Shown here: positions 16,702 to 25,564 of the stretch, one piece after another
Position numbering within the stretch: position 1 is the stretch's first letter
Layout: every line of letters starts with the position of its first letter
Assembly (NCBI GenBank): GCA_024684085.1
Contig: JAIKXM010000010.1
Location: 1-43,054 of the forward strand
Reading direction: 5' to 3'
Length of the DNA stretch: 43,054 nt
DNA from: Lachnospiraceae bacterium
Lineage (GTDB): Bacteria; Bacillota; Clostridia; Lachnospirales; Lachnospiraceae
Position numbers and translations under genes: made by a program
Notes under the pieces: generated by a model
The model's input: the letters and a program-made list of their open reading frames with translations, nothing else
Database searches by the model: none
Told to the model about the DNA's origin: nothing

Positions 16702-18639
16702 ATGTTAGGCTGGATAATTCATTATGAGATAGCTGCCATCATAATATTGATTGCCCTGACGTTTCTGTTTTTCACAGGTAATCGCATTAAGACCAAAGAA
16801 TCCAGAATGTTTCTTTGGCTTCTTGTGCTGTCTATAGCAATGGCTGTTTTTGATGAGGCCACTGTCTTCTGTAATTATTATCATGAACTGGTACCTATTT
16901 GTGTCAGTTATTTCGTCAATATGGTGTACTTAAGTTCCATAGTATCCGTGATCTGGGTATATGTTTTGTATGTAATACTCCTGACCAGAAGTGATTATTA
17001 TTACAGTCATGCATATGTTTCATTTTTAAGTATTCCGATCCTACTGGAGTTTCTTCTAATATTCTCGGCACCGTTCAATCACGTAATGTTCTATATTGAT
17101 GAGAACGGCGCTTATATCAGAGGAAGCGGTATGACTCAGATATTCATAGTATGTGCCTGCTACGGAAGCGTTATAGCATATCTTGGTTTTACCAAGAAGA
17201 GGATGCTCACACGTCTTCAGAGGATGGCGGTATGCTTCTATACATTGGCAGGTTTGGTCGGTACGATCGTTCAGATGCTCTGGCCGGAGTATCTTCTGAA
17301 TGCCTTCATTTTTGCATTGGGACTCCTGATGCTGTATATTGCCATGCAGGGTAATTATGTCGATGTGGATCGCATGCTGAATACATTCAGCGGTGAAGCT
17401 CTGTGTAAGAAGATCAATATGGCCATCGAGCAGAAGAAGGATTTCTATATTCTGATGGTGAGACTTGGCGGACTTGAAGAGATCAACCTTGTGCATGGAT
17501 TTGATGTGACCAACGAGATCTTAAGGCAGGTGTCTGATTATCTTGTCAGGGTTATTCCGGGACATCAGGTATATCACGTTACCGGTACGAATTTCGCAAT
17601 GTATCTTGAGATGGATGAGAATACTGCCAACAGTTATGCCGGTAAGATAATGGATAAGCTGTCGGACAATATGTATGTCAGGAATGTGATCAGCGCGATC
17701 AATATTCCGTATAAGATGGCAATGATCAAAGTGCCGGAGATGGCTAATAATTCGGTAGTGGCTCTGAGTCTTCTGAATATTATGCTTCCTGATCCCAAGA
17801 TCAGTGATTCAGAGAAGTTCGTTACCGTAAAAGAAGAGGACATTAAGGCTCATACCAGAAGGCTGGCAGTTGAGAGCGCGATCGAGAAGGCTGTCAGAAG
17901 CGGTAGTTTCGAGTTGTATCTTCAGCCTATCATTAGTATTGAGAACGGTACTTTTTCTGCAGCAGAAGCTCTTATAAGACTTAAGGACGATGTATGTGGC
18001 GAGATAGCTCCTTCTGAGTTCATACCTATCGCTGAGAGTAACGGTTCTATCTTGCAGATCACGGATTATGTGGTAAACAGAGTATGTCGTCTGTTATCGC
18101 TTGGTACATACAAGAAAAAGGGTATTGATTCCATCGCGATCAATGTATCACCTGTTGAATGTCTTCAGGCTGGTATGGCAGAAAGGATCATTTCAATAAT
18201 TCAGAGTTATAATGTGGATCCGTCTGCGATCGTTATAGATATAAGTGAGCGTTCATTTATAGGTAATAATTGTAACCTTACAAGGAATATCAAGGCACTC
18301 AGTGATTATGGAGTAAGGATAGCTCTTGATGATTACGGTGCTGACTATTCCAACCTTCCGGAACTTTTGTCGCTGCCGGTTGAGATCATTAAGATCGATC
18401 GTTCAATGCTACTTCTGGCATCTGACAGTGATGAGGCGGAACTGGTACTTGTCAAGGTGATAGATGCGCTTAAGGGAATGAATCGTAAGGTTCTTGTTGA
18501 AGGCGTGGAAGATGAGGAGCAGGTTGATCTGCTCTGGAATCTTCAATGTGATTTCCTTCAGGGATATTATTATTCCAAGGCAGTTGATGAAGAGATGTTC
18601 TTAGAGGTTGTTGACAACAAGAATCTGTACGGATTGTAA
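16702..18639 (+). CDS. Membrane-bound EAL-domain protein with degenerate GGDEF (c-di-GMP phosphodiesterase)
   Basis: A 645-residue signalling protein. Residues 1-225 form about seven membrane helices, like a sensory membrane module. Residues 225-380 have GGDEF fold character but no G-G-D-E-F signature, so cyclase activity is unlikely. Residues 390-640 are an EAL domain with E422-A-L424, the N-V-S-P-V-E strand, D-I-S-E-R, L-D-D-Y-G-A-D, I-K-I-D-R-S, V-E-G-V-E-D and G-Y-Y-Y-S-K. The metal-binding acids and the general-base Lys region are kept, with D-D-Y-G-A-D in place of D-D-F-G-T-G, so it probably hydrolyses c-di-GMP at the membrane and controls motility or biofilm. It stands alone. ATG 16702 follows AGAGG. 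Confidence 0.9.
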   Translation: MLGWIIHYEIAAIIILIALTFLFFTGNRIKTKESRMFLWLLVLSIAMAVFDEATVFCNYYHELVPICVSYFVNMVYLSSIVSVIWVYVLYVILLTRSDYYYSHAYVSFLSIPILLEFLLIFSAPFNHVMFYIDENGAYIRGSGMTQIFIVCACYGSVIAYLGFTKKRMLTRLQRMAVCFYTLAGLVGTIVQMLWPEYLLNAFIFALGLLMLYIAMQGNYVDVDRMLNTFSGEALCKKINMAIEQKKDFYILMVRLGGLEEINLVHGFDVTNEILRQVSDYLVRVIPGHQVYHVTGTNFAMYLEMDENTANSYAGKIMDKLSDNMYVRNVISAINIPYKMAMIKVPEMANNSVVALSLLNIMLPDPKISDSEKFVTVKEEDIKAHTRRLAVESAIEKAVRSGSFELYLQPIISIENGTFSAAEALIRLKDDVCGEIAPSEFIPIAESNGSILQITDYVVNRVCRLLSLGTYKKKGIDSIAINVSPVECLQAGMAERIISIIQSYNVDPSAIVIDISERSFIGNNCNLTRNIKALSDYGVRIALDDYGADYSNLPELLSLPVEIIKIDRSMLLLASDSDEAELVLVKVIDALKGMNRKVLVEGVEDEEQVDLLWNLQCDFLQGYYYSKAVDEEMFLEVVDNKNLYGL

Positions 18640-18893
18640 AGTCGACTTTACATTAAGGGGAAATATACAGATATTATGTCGTTATGACTTTGCATTTTAT
18701 TAAAACTTTGTAAAGTTAATGATTTTTGGATGATTGTATTGTATAATGTCAATAAATTATCACACAGGAATGACTTGTGGTGATCTTAATCTCATTCTTC
18801 ATGGATTACAGTTCGTGAGAGTGTGAGAGTGAGATGGATATGACTGTGTGACAGATCTTACTATTTTTTAAATGGGAAATGGAGGGAATGAAA
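18640..18893 (+). promoter_or_regulatory. Intergenic region with probable promoter for the small coiled-coil gene
   Basis: TATAAT at 18742-18747 is a good -10 box about 150 bases before the next start, but I see no clear -35 box at 16-18 bases. The downstream leader contains a GTGAGAGTGTGAGAGTGAGATG purine-rich stretch (about 18813-18835) and a strong GGAGGG at 18881-18886. Confidence 0.4.
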
Positions 18894-19346
18894 ATGTCAT
18901 TTTGGAATGATGTGAAGGACAAGGTTGGAGTTGGTAGCAAGGCAGTTGCTGAGAAGGCTAAGGAACTCTCTGATATCGCGAGCCTTAAGGCACAGATCGT
19001 AAGCTGCGAGAGCACCATCAATAAGGGTTATAAGGATCTTGGACGTAAGTATTACGAGGAGCATAAGAATGATGAAGAGTATACCTATTCTGAGGTTATG
19101 ACTCTTATCAGAGATGCTGAGGTTAAGAAGTCTGAACTTGAGCTTAAGATCAAAGAGACCAAGACAGAGAAGGTTGAAGCTTCCAATGTAGCTAAGGCTC
19201 CTGCACAGGAGAGCGCTTCTTACAGCGAAGTTAAGACTGAGAATACCATAGATGATACAGTTCAGAATATTGCAACAGCTGTAAGCGATGCAGTTGATAC
19301 AGCAGTTGAAGAAGTTAAGGATATTGTAACTGACGATGCTGAATAA
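18894..19346 (+). CDS. Small coiled-coil protein of a widespread Firmicute family (function unknown)
   Basis: A 150-residue protein starting MSFWNDVKDKVGVGSKAVAE. It resembles short Firmicute proteins that begin with M-S-F-F/W, a K-A/D-x-A-K-x-L-S/A-D-I-A-x-L-K/N-x-Q-I helix and then I-N-x-x-Y-x-x-L-G-R-K-Y-Y. Many of these end in a zinc ribbon; this one does not, and instead has an Ala/Val/Glu/Lys/Asp-rich tail from about residue 95, predicted helical or disordered. I see no membrane segment or signal peptide. The first codon reported could be ATG 18879, but GGAGGG lies inside that extension and 7 bases before ATG 18894, which decides the start. Codon use is very regular (AAG, GAG/GAA, GTT), suggesting high expression. 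No biochemical role is known to me. Confidence 0.75.
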   Translation: MSFWNDVKDKVGVGSKAVAEKAKELSDIASLKAQIVSCESTINKGYKDLGRKYYEEHKNDEEYTYSEVMTLIRDAEVKKSELELKIKETKTEKVEASNVAKAPAQESASYSEVKTENTIDDTVQNIATAVSDAVDTAVEEVKDIVTDDAE

Positions 19347-19376
19347 GCATTGAAGGTAAGTGATTTACTAAAGGTA

Positions 19377-19438
19377 CAGGACTATTCCTTGGAGTAATGT
19401 CAAATTGATGATATTATTCCGAGGAGTAGTCCTGTTTT
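19377..19438 (+). terminator. Long-stem terminator after the small coiled-coil gene
   Basis: CAGGACTATTCCTTGGAGTAAT (from 19377; 22 bases, shown as arm positions 19377-19398) pairs with the complementary arm ending CAGGAC-complement at 19434 with two internal mismatches, then TTTT. Key pairing is CAGGACTA with TAGTCCTG. The stem is long for a terminator. Confidence 0.8.
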
Positions 19439-19538
19439 ACATTTTATGATATAACATAATAGGGGCTTTGATCATTGGGAACGGAGCCGTAATCTAAGGG
19501 AATAGCTTTGAAATTAAGTGTAAAAGAGGAGGTTAAAA

Positions 19539-20576
19539 ATGCATATTCCGGAGAATTATTTATCGCCGGCGACTTGTGCCGTAATGGCGACAGCCATGGT
19601 GCCGGTATGGGCACATTCGATCAGGAAGGTTAAGAATGAGATACCGAAGGAGAAGATACCGATGATCGGTGTCGGTGCAGCCTTTTCATTCCTGGGGATG
19701 ATGTTCAATATCCCGTTAGTCGGAGGAACGACCGGACATGCTGTTGGCGGTACATTGATCGCATTGCTGTTCGGACCTGAGGCCGCGTGCCTTGCGGTAT
19801 CCATAGCGTTACTTCTGCAAGCAGTGATATTCGGAGACGGAGGCGTTCTTGCCTTTGGGGCGAACTGCTTCAATATGGCATTTGTTCTGCCTTTTGCGGG
19901 TTTTTATATTGCGAAAATGATCGAGAAGGTTATCAGAAAAGATAAGACAGAAAGTTCGGGACAGAGTTTTTCTACTGTCTCAGCAGCCGTCGGTTCATAT
20001 CTTGGACTGAATCTTGCGGCTCTCTGTGCAGCTGTGGAATTCGGTATTCAGCCTCTGATCTTCAAGGACGCAGCCGGACAGGCACTTTATTGTCCGTATG
20101 ATCTGTCCGTTTCTATTCCGGCCATGATGATACCGCATCTTGTTGTTGCGGGAATCGTGGAAGTGATATTTACTGTAGCGATCTATACTTTCGTAGTTAA
20201 GACTTCGCCGGGATTCGTCGTTGAGACTGATAGTAATAATGAAGGCAGAGCAACAAAGAAGATCTTTCCTGTATATATACTGATATCATTACTTATCGTT
20301 GCTACACCGTTAGGACTTCTTGCAGAAGGAACTGCATGGGGTGAGTGGGGAGCCGATGAGATCGCAGAAGTGGTCGAGAACGGACAGGCCTTGGGTTATA
20401 CACCGGAGAAACTGGCTACCGGATGGGCGCTTGAACCGATAATGCCGGATTACACTCTTGGCGGAATGGGAGATGTTGCAGCCTATATTCTGTCAGCTGT
20501 GATCGGTGTTGCACTGCTTGTGATACTATTCAAATTATTGTCATTAATTAAACGCGAGAAGAAGTGTGAAGCCTAA
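19539..20576 (+). CDS. cbiM: CbiM-type metal (Co/Ni) ECF transporter component with C-terminal PDGLE/CbiN-like domain
   Basis: A 345-residue membrane protein. It begins M-H-I-P-E, the signature N-terminus of CbiM/NikM S-components, where the amino group and H2 coordinate Co2+ or Ni2+. The following helices hold the family segments G-G-T-T-G-H-A-V-G-G-T, F-G-P-E-A-A and Q-A-V-I-F-G-D-G-G-V-L-A-F-G-A-N. Residues 230-345 add an extracytoplasmic loop between two helices (T-P-L-G-L-L-A-E-G-T-A), resembling the CbiN/PDGLE module that is often a separate subunit. No CbiQ or CbiO gene is adjacent, so the energy-coupling module must be elsewhere or the protein works without it. The start follows AGAGGAGG. 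I see no cobalamin or NiCo riboswitch in the 100 bases upstream. Confidence 0.88.
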   Translation: MHIPENYLSPATCAVMATAMVPVWAHSIRKVKNEIPKEKIPMIGVGAAFSFLGMMFNIPLVGGTTGHAVGGTLIALLFGPEAACLAVSIALLLQAVIFGDGGVLAFGANCFNMAFVLPFAGFYIAKMIEKVIRKDKTESSGQSFSTVSAAVGSYLGLNLAALCAAVEFGIQPLIFKDAAGQALYCPYDLSVSIPAMMIPHLVVAGIVEVIFTVAIYTFVVKTSPGFVVETDSNNEGRATKKIFPVYILISLLIVATPLGLLAEGTAWGEWGADEIAEVVENGQALGYTPEKLATGWALEPIMPDYTLGGMGDVAAYILSAVIGVALLVILFKLLSLIKREKKCEA

Positions 20577-20665
20577 GTTGAAAACGCTTGCGGTAATGAA
20601 TATGGGTAAAATGACTTGCTTACTTTAAGAATAAGTCTTTTGATATTTTAATGCTAACAATTAAT

Positions 20666-20703
20666 AAAGCCGGACTCCTGTAGTGTGCAGAAGTCCGGCT
20701 TTT
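20666..20703. terminator. Bidirectional terminator between convergent genes
   Basis: AAAGCCGGACT (20666-20676) and AGTCCGGCTTT (20692-20702) form a perfect 11-bp stem with a 15-base loop. T-rich ends occur on both strands (TTTT on plus, TTTATTAATT on minus), placed between the CbiM gene and the convergent AAA+ gene. Confidence 0.88.
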
Positions 20704-20755
20704 ACTGATGATTAAAGCTTTGACGGTATTAAAAATAACCTGAGCATTAGAATAC

Positions 20756-22240
20756 TTATTCTATGAGCTTAATTATATCCTCAGCGTTATATGTAACCTT
20801 GTTTACGTGCTCAACCTCAATACGATAGAGGGCATTGGCAGCAATGTGCTCGGCAACCTGCTCCACATCACGGATACCTGAAGATGAAGAGCAGAGTTCG
20901 GCGATCCTGGTAAGACCGTCATCCGTGATCTCTATTTCATCTTCATTCATGCTCATTCGTTTTAGGATCTTGGGAAGACTGAAACGGGAGAAGATTATCT
21001 TCTTCTCATCCATTGTATAATCGGGAATCTCGATCACTGCGAAACGCGACATTATGGGAGCGGATATCTTGGACTTATCATTGGCCGTGGCAATGGGATA
21101 GACTCCGTCCGTCGGTATCATACATTCCATGTAGTTGTCAGTGAAGCCGAGATTATCAAGGAGAGTCAGCAGTACATCGGCAGGATTGCCGTTTCCCTTA
21201 CCTTCATTGGCTTTATCCAGCTCATTGATGATGAAGACAAGCTTGGATTCACCTGCATGGGCAAAGGCTTCCATTATGATACCCGGTTTTGCGTTGGCAT
21301 ATACACGAGAGCTTCCGGTTAACTGTTCGGGATCGTTGATCGAACTCATATCAAGAGTTGTCCAGGGGAGTTTAAGTATCCTTGCAACCGCATAAGCAAC
21401 CTGCGATTTACCTGTACCGGCAGGTCCTACTATCAAGAGTCCGTATGCGGGAAGCGTATGAGTACGGTTAATCTGGATGATAGTCTCGATTATCCTCTGC
21501 TTAACTTTCTCCATACCATATAATTCTTCGTCCAATATACGTTTGGCTTCTATCGGGTCAATGGCCTCAAAGTAATTATTTTTCCAATTAATACCCATCA
21601 TAAGGGATAAGGCACGCTGGGCATGTCGTCTCTCTTCGGGGGATACTTCATTGGACTTGGCAACTGTAAGGTTACGCCTTGCCCAGATACGGATATTCTC
21701 GGGAAGAGTTCTTCCGGCGCAGGAGATGAAGTCAGTAATGGTCTGTATGCTCGTAAGCTTAAGATCATCGCCGTCGGGATCTGAATCCTCGTCCGGTTCT
21801 TCAGCTGATGGCGGATCACTGTTGAGAAGTCGTTCTATCATATATTGAAGGAAGCCGTCTTCAGATGAGAGCTTGGTGTTGTCACCGAATGACTGTTCAC
21901 GGATCTTATATACCGCATATCCTTCGGGAGTATCGATAACGGACAGCTTGACTTTGATATGATTCTCACCAAGCCATTTGTACAGACTTGTGAATCGTGA
22001 GTCGATCTTAAGAATATCACAGCTTATCTTGCTGTCTTCCGAATGGAACTCAAACGCTGTTCTTTTTATAGGATTAATGAACATTCCGTTGGAATGATGC
22101 TTAAGAGTGACGTTCGTTTTGTCGATTATCATAAGCGGATGATCGGCATCCGGGATGTTCTCACTTGAATCATAAGTGGTATAAGTACAGACCGCTTCGT
22201 TATTGGGATCGGGTTTGTCTTTAAAATCAAATACAGGCAT
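20756..22240 (-). CDS. Lon-like AAA+ ATPase without protease domain
   Basis: A 494-residue protein. The first 200 residues are unrecognised, with an acidic Asp/Glu/Pro linker (about 145-158). From about residue 233 the sequence follows the Lon ATPase module: I-L-D-E-E-L-Y-G-M-E-K-V-K-Q-R-I-I-E, then Walker A G-P-A-G-T-G-K-S (272-279). The Walker B segment reads V-F-I-I-N-E-L-D-K, with Asn (338) where Lon has Asp and the catalytic Glu kept. A sensor-1 region (I-A-T-A-N-D) and an M-S-R-F Arg follow. It ends after the AAA+ lid, so the Lon Ser-Lys protease domain is absent, as is the Lon N-terminal fold. It may be a stand-alone remodeller. ATG 22240 is chosen because AAGGAG lies at 22247-22252; the frame is open to a TTG at 22321. 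Confidence 0.85.
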   Translation of the reverse strand: MPVFDFKDKPDPNNEAVCTYTTYDSSENIPDADHPLMIIDKTNVTLKHHSNGMFINPIKRTAFEFHSEDSKISCDILKIDSRFTSLYKWLGENHIKVKLSVIDTPEGYAVYKIREQSFGDNTKLSSEDGFLQYMIERLLNSDPPSAEEPDEDSDPDGDDLKLTSIQTITDFISCAGRTLPENIRIWARRNLTVAKSNEVSPEERRHAQRALSLMMGINWKNNYFEAIDPIEAKRILDEELYGMEKVKQRIIETIIQINRTHTLPAYGLLIVGPAGTGKSQVAYAVARILKLPWTTLDMSSINDPEQLTGSSRVYANAKPGIIMEAFAHAGESKLVFIINELDKANEGKGNGNPADVLLTLLDNLGFTDNYMECMIPTDGVYPIATANDKSKISAPIMSRFAVIEIPDYTMDEKKIIFSRFSLPKILKRMSMNEDEIEITDDGLTRIAELCSSSSGIRDVEQVAEHIAANALYRIEVEHVNKVTYNAEDIIKLIE

Positions 22241-22475
22241 GGATGTCTCCTTCGTATCATTATTGACCGCCATCGCCGTATCATTGAATGAACCGGTCGG
22301 CAGGTTATTGAACATATGCAAATATGCATTTACATCTTAACATAAACCTGTGAATATGTGGTCAATTAATGTATTTTATACAAAAATTGATGCATAAAAC
22401 AGCTTGAAAAAATATTTTCAGATGTTAAACTATAGCAAGGATGAGAAAAAGACTAATAATAGGAGGAATCTAAAA

Positions 22476-23702
22476 ATGGCAAAGGAAAAAGTAGTTCTCG
22501 CATATTCAGGCGGACTTGATACAACAGCTATCATTCCCTGGCTTAAGGAAACATATAATTATGACGTTATCTGCTGCTGTGTGGATGTCGGACAGGAAAG
22601 TGAGCTTGAAGGTCTGGATGAGAGAGCACGTTATTCAGGAGCTGAGAAGTTATATATAGAAGATGTTGTTGATGAATTATGTGATGAGTATATAATGCCT
22701 ACTGTTAAGGCTAATGCAGTATACGAGAATAAATATCTTCTGGGTACATCATTCGCAAGACCTCTTATAGCTAAGAAGCTTGTAGAGATCGCAAGGAAGG
22801 AAGGCGCAGTTGCTATCTGCCACGGTGCTACAGGTAAGGGTAATGATCAGTTGAGATTCGAGCTGTCTATCAAGGCGCTTGCTCCCGACATCAAGGTTAT
22901 AGCAACATGGAGACAGCCTGAGTGGACAATGCAGTCAAGAGAAGACGAGATTGAGTTCTGTAAGGCTCATGGTATCGATCTTCCTTTTGATGCAAGTCAT
23001 TCATACAGCCGTGACAGGAATATCTGGCATATTTCCCATGAGGGACTTGAACTTGAAAATCCTGCACTTGCTCCCAATTATGATGATCTTCTGGTACTTA
23101 GCGTATCACCTCAGAACGCTCCCGATGAAGCAGAGGATGTTGAGCTTGAGTTCGAAGCAGGTATCCCTGTAGCTCTTAACGGAAAGCGTATGAAGACTTC
23201 CGATATCATCAGAGAGCTTAACAGACTTGGAGGAAAGCATGGTATAGGTATCATTGATATCGTTGAGAACCGTGTTGTAGGTATGAAGAGCCGTGGTGTA
23301 TACGAGACTCCCGGCGGTACTATCCTTATGGAGGCTCATACACAGCTTGAGGAGATCTGTCTTGACAGAGAGACTCTGGCTTACAAGAAGCTGGTAGCAA
23401 CAAGATTCGCTGATCTTGTATATGAAGGAAAGTGGTTCACTACTCTTAGAGAGAGTCTGTCAGCATTTGTTGATAAGACACAGGAGACCGTTACCGGTAC
23501 AGTTAAGATGAAGCTCTACAAGGGTAACATCATTAAGCAGGGTACAACTTCTCCTTACTCATTATATTCTGAGAGTCTTGCTTCTTTCACAACAGGTGAC
23601 CTTTATGATCATAAGGATGCATCCGGATTCATCAATCTCTTTGGCCTTTCAATGAAGGTTAGAGCTATGATGAAGCAGAACGTGGAGAAGAACACCAAGT
23701 AG
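22476..23702 (+). CDS. argG: Argininosuccinate synthase
   Basis: The arginine-pathway enzyme that joins citrulline and aspartate with ATP. The 408-residue protein begins [17 protein letters not shown], containing the P-loop-like S-G-G-L-D-T nucleotide motif. It continues with the family segments [31 protein letters not shown] and [11 protein letters not shown]. Length is normal. ATG 22476 follows AGGAGG; the frame is open back to 22404, but that stretch has no ribosome site and is not conserved-looking. A chorismate mutase gene follows 29 bases downstream on the same strand. The 230-base region shared with the divergent AAA+ gene is AT-rich, with only a weak TTGAAA/TAAACT promoter candidate. 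Confidence 0.96.
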   Translation: MAKEKVVLAYSGGLDTTAIIPWLKETYNYDVICCCVDVGQESELEGLDERARYSGAEKLYIEDVVDELCDEYIMPTVKANAVYENKYLLGTSFARPLIAKKLVEIARKEGAVAICHGATGKGNDQLRFELSIKALAPDIKVIATWRQPEWTMQSREDEIEFCKAHGIDLPFDASHSYSRDRNIWHISHEGLELENPALAPNYDDLLVLSVSPQNAPDEAEDVELEFEAGIPVALNGKRMKTSDIIRELNRLGGKHGIGIIDIVENRVVGMKSRGVYETPGGTILMEAHTQLEEICLDRETLAYKKLVATRFADLVYEGKWFTTLRESLSAFVDKTQETVTGTVKMKLYKGNIIKQGTTSPYSLYSESLASFTTGDLYDHKDASGFINLFGLSMKVRAMMKQNVEKNTK

Positions 23703-23731
23703 ATCTTATTGTAAGATAAGCGGAGAGATAT

Positions 23732-24016
23732 ATGGATGACAGGCTCAAGGACAGCAGAGCCAGGATCAATCAGATCGATCGTGAATTGATCAGATTGTTC
23801 GAAGAGCGTATGGAGGCCGTTAAACAGGTTGCCGAATATAAGAGAGATAATCATGTTGAGATCTTTGATCCCGGAAGAGAGAAGGAGATCATCACTCAGA
23901 ACGCTTCTTATATCAAAGATCCGGTTTTGGTACCGTATGCGAAGAGATTCCTTGAATCCAATATGGAGATATCGAGGGATTACCAGAGTACTCTGCTGGA
24001 TATTAAAAAATGTTGA
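23732..24016 (+). CDS. Chorismate mutase (AroQ class)
   Basis: A 94-residue all-helical AroQ-type chorismate mutase, converting chorismate to prephenate for Phe/Tyr synthesis. Helix 1 has the classic R-x-x-I-N-Q-I-D-R-E-L-I-R-L-F-E-E-R pattern, followed by V-A-E-Y-K (active-site Lys), then D-P-G-R-E-K-E-I-I (Arg/Glu of the active site) and a closing helix with Q near the end (D-Y-Q-S). As a free-standing domain it is typical of Firmicutes. It has GGAGAG upstream, sits 29 bases after argG, and is followed by a terminator, so the two genes are probably one transcript although the pathways differ. Confidence 0.9.
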   Translation: MDDRLKDSRARINQIDRELIRLFEERMEAVKQVAEYKRDNHVEIFDPGREKEIITQNASYIKDPVLVPYAKRFLESNMEISRDYQSTLLDIKKC

Positions 24017-24031
24017 TTTAGATCGATTAAA

Positions 24032-24060
24032 GGCATATTCGTAATGAGTATGCCTTTTTT
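24032..24060 (+). terminator. Terminator of argG-chorismate mutase
   Basis: GGCATATTC (24032-24040) pairs with GAGTATGCC (24046-24054; one G-T pair) around a 5-base loop and leads into six T residues. Confidence 0.88.
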
Positions 24061-24233
24061 AGTAATAGGAAATTGCTTCCCATTACGCAAAAAACGCTCC
24101 GCTAAGGATGCGCACTCGCGCGAAAGGTATATGATTAAAGTATCCGCGCTCGGCGCGAGAATGTCGCAAGCGACATTCTTTATTGAGATTGGTACTTGCA
24201 AAGAAGAGAAGTATAAGATAAAATAGTAAAGGT
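24061..24233. repeat. GC-rich palindromic intergenic element
   Basis: A stretch rich in CG-containing palindromes in otherwise AT-rich DNA. GAATGTCGC (24159-24167) and GCGACATTC (24170-24178) are a perfect 9-bp inverted repeat followed by TTTATT. CTCGCGC (24115-24121) can pair with GCGCGAG (24153-24159). No reading frame looks coding. It resembles an interspersed palindromic repeat of the kind that recurs between genes, though only one copy lies in the window; a related style of sequence occurs at 40241-40432. Confidence 0.55.
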
Positions 24234-24263
24234 TTGACAGGTTAGATTGTATACAATTATACA
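24234..24263 (+). promoter_or_regulatory. Promoter of the aminotransferase-NUDIX operon
   Basis: A perfect TTGACA (24234-24239) followed 17-18 bases later by TTATAC/TATACA (24257-24263). The start codon at 24279 is preceded by AGGAGG. Confidence 0.65.
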
Positions 24264-24278
24264 AAAACAGGAGGCTTT

Positions 24279-25562
24279 ATGAGATCATATAAGTCATTGA
24301 CGAGAGAAGAGCTTGTGGCTCTGCACGAGGAATTGCAGGCAGCATATGTGGATGCCAAAGGTAAGGGATTATCTCTTAACATGGCAAGAGGCAAGCCGTC
24401 TAAGGAACAGCTTGAGTTGACAATGGGAATGCTTGACTGCTTGGATGGAAAGAGTTCACTTATCACTGAATCGGGAATCGATACACGCAATTACGGTGAA
24501 CTGACCGGTATCCCTGAGGCAAAGAAGCTTATGGCTGATATGATGGGAACTTCTGTTGATAATACTATAGTGTTCGGTAACGCTTCATTGCCGATCATGT
24601 ATGATACAGTTTCCAGATCGATGTCTTTTGGAGTATGCGGTTCAACACCATGGTGCAAGCTTGATAAGGTTAAGTTCTTATGTCCTGCACCCGGTTATGA
24701 CAGACACTTCGCCATAACCGAGCTCTTTGGAATAGAGATGATCACTGTTCCTATGGGAGAGGACGGTCCTGATATGGACATGGTTAAGGAGTATGTTGAG
24801 AATGATGCTTCGGTTAAGGGTATCTGGTGTGTTCCCAAGTACACCAATCCTATGGGTATATCATATTCCGATGATACTGTAAGAGCTTTCGCCGCACTTA
24901 ATCCCGCAGCAGAAGATTTCCGTATTTACTGGGATAATGCATATATAATACATGACCTCTATGAAGATAAGAAGGATGAGCTTCTCGACATCATCAGTGA
25001 GTGCGAGAAGGCAGGCAAGCCCGATATGGTATTCGAGTTCTGCTCAACATCCAAGATATCATTTGCAGGTGCAGGTATCGCTGCAATGGCTGCTTCACCC
25101 GCCAACATTCAGTGGGTTAAGAAGTCAATGACCATTCAGACGATCGGTTACGATAAGGTCAATCAGTTAAGACATGTAAGATTCTTCAAGGATATCAATG
25201 GTATCAAAGAGCATATGAAAAAACATGCCGCAATTCTCAGACCTAAGTTCGAGGCAGTTCTCGAGTGCTTCGACCGTGAACTCGAAGGCCTTGATATCGC
25301 ACACTGGACAAGACCTAACGGTGGATATTTCATCAGCTTCTTTGCAATGGAAGGCTGTGCCAGAGAGATAGTTGCCAAGTGTAAGGAGGCAGGTGTTGTT
25401 CTGACCGGAGCAGGTGCTACGTACCCTTACGGCAAAGACCCTCAGGACAGCAATATCCGAATCGCCCCTTCTTTTCCCACAGCAGAGGAGATGAAGCAGG
25501 CGGCAGAAGTGTTCGCACTCTGCGTTAAATTGGTAACGGTTGAGAAATTATTGGAAGCGTAG
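24279..25562 (+). CDS. PLP-dependent class I aminotransferase (aspartate aminotransferase-like)
   Basis: A 427-residue fold-type I aminotransferase of the subgroup annotated as aspartate/alanine-glyoxylate aminotransferase-like (the PF12897 group). It shows N-M-A-R-G-K-P near the N-terminus, R-N-Y-G-E-L-T-G-I-P-E, the P-K-Y-T-N-P-M-G-I-S-Y segment that positions PLP, Y-W-D-N-A-Y with the PLP Asp and Tyr, the Schiff-base lysine K259 in S-T-S-K-I-S-F-A-G-A-G, and R-I-A-P-S-F with the carboxylate-binding Arg. It acts in the cytoplasm and probably links aspartate or another amino acid with 2-oxoglutarate. The NUDIX gene starts 2 bases after its stop, so the two are co-transcribed. Substrate specificity cannot be read from the sequence. 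Confidence 0.9.
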   Translation: MRSYKSLTREELVALHEELQAAYVDAKGKGLSLNMARGKPSKEQLELTMGMLDCLDGKSSLITESGIDTRNYGELTGIPEAKKLMADMMGTSVDNTIVFGNASLPIMYDTVSRSMSFGVCGSTPWCKLDKVKFLCPAPGYDRHFAITELFGIEMITVPMGEDGPDMDMVKEYVENDASVKGIWCVPKYTNPMGISYSDDTVRAFAALNPAAEDFRIYWDNAYIIHDLYEDKKDELLDIISECEKAGKPDMVFEFCSTSKISFAGAGIAAMAASPANIQWVKKSMTIQTIGYDKVNQLRHVRFFKDINGIKEHMKKHAAILRPKFEAVLECFDRELEGLDIAHWTRPNGGYFISFFAMEGCAREIVAKCKEAGVVLTGAGATYPYGKDPQDSNIRIAPSFPTAEEMKQAAEVFALCVKLVTVEKLLEA

Positions 25563-25564
25563 TC

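Noticed and set aside
22322..22475. ArgR operator upstream of argG
   Set aside because: Several AT-rich TGCAT/ATGCA pieces exist, but no convincing ARG-box pair at the expected spacing.
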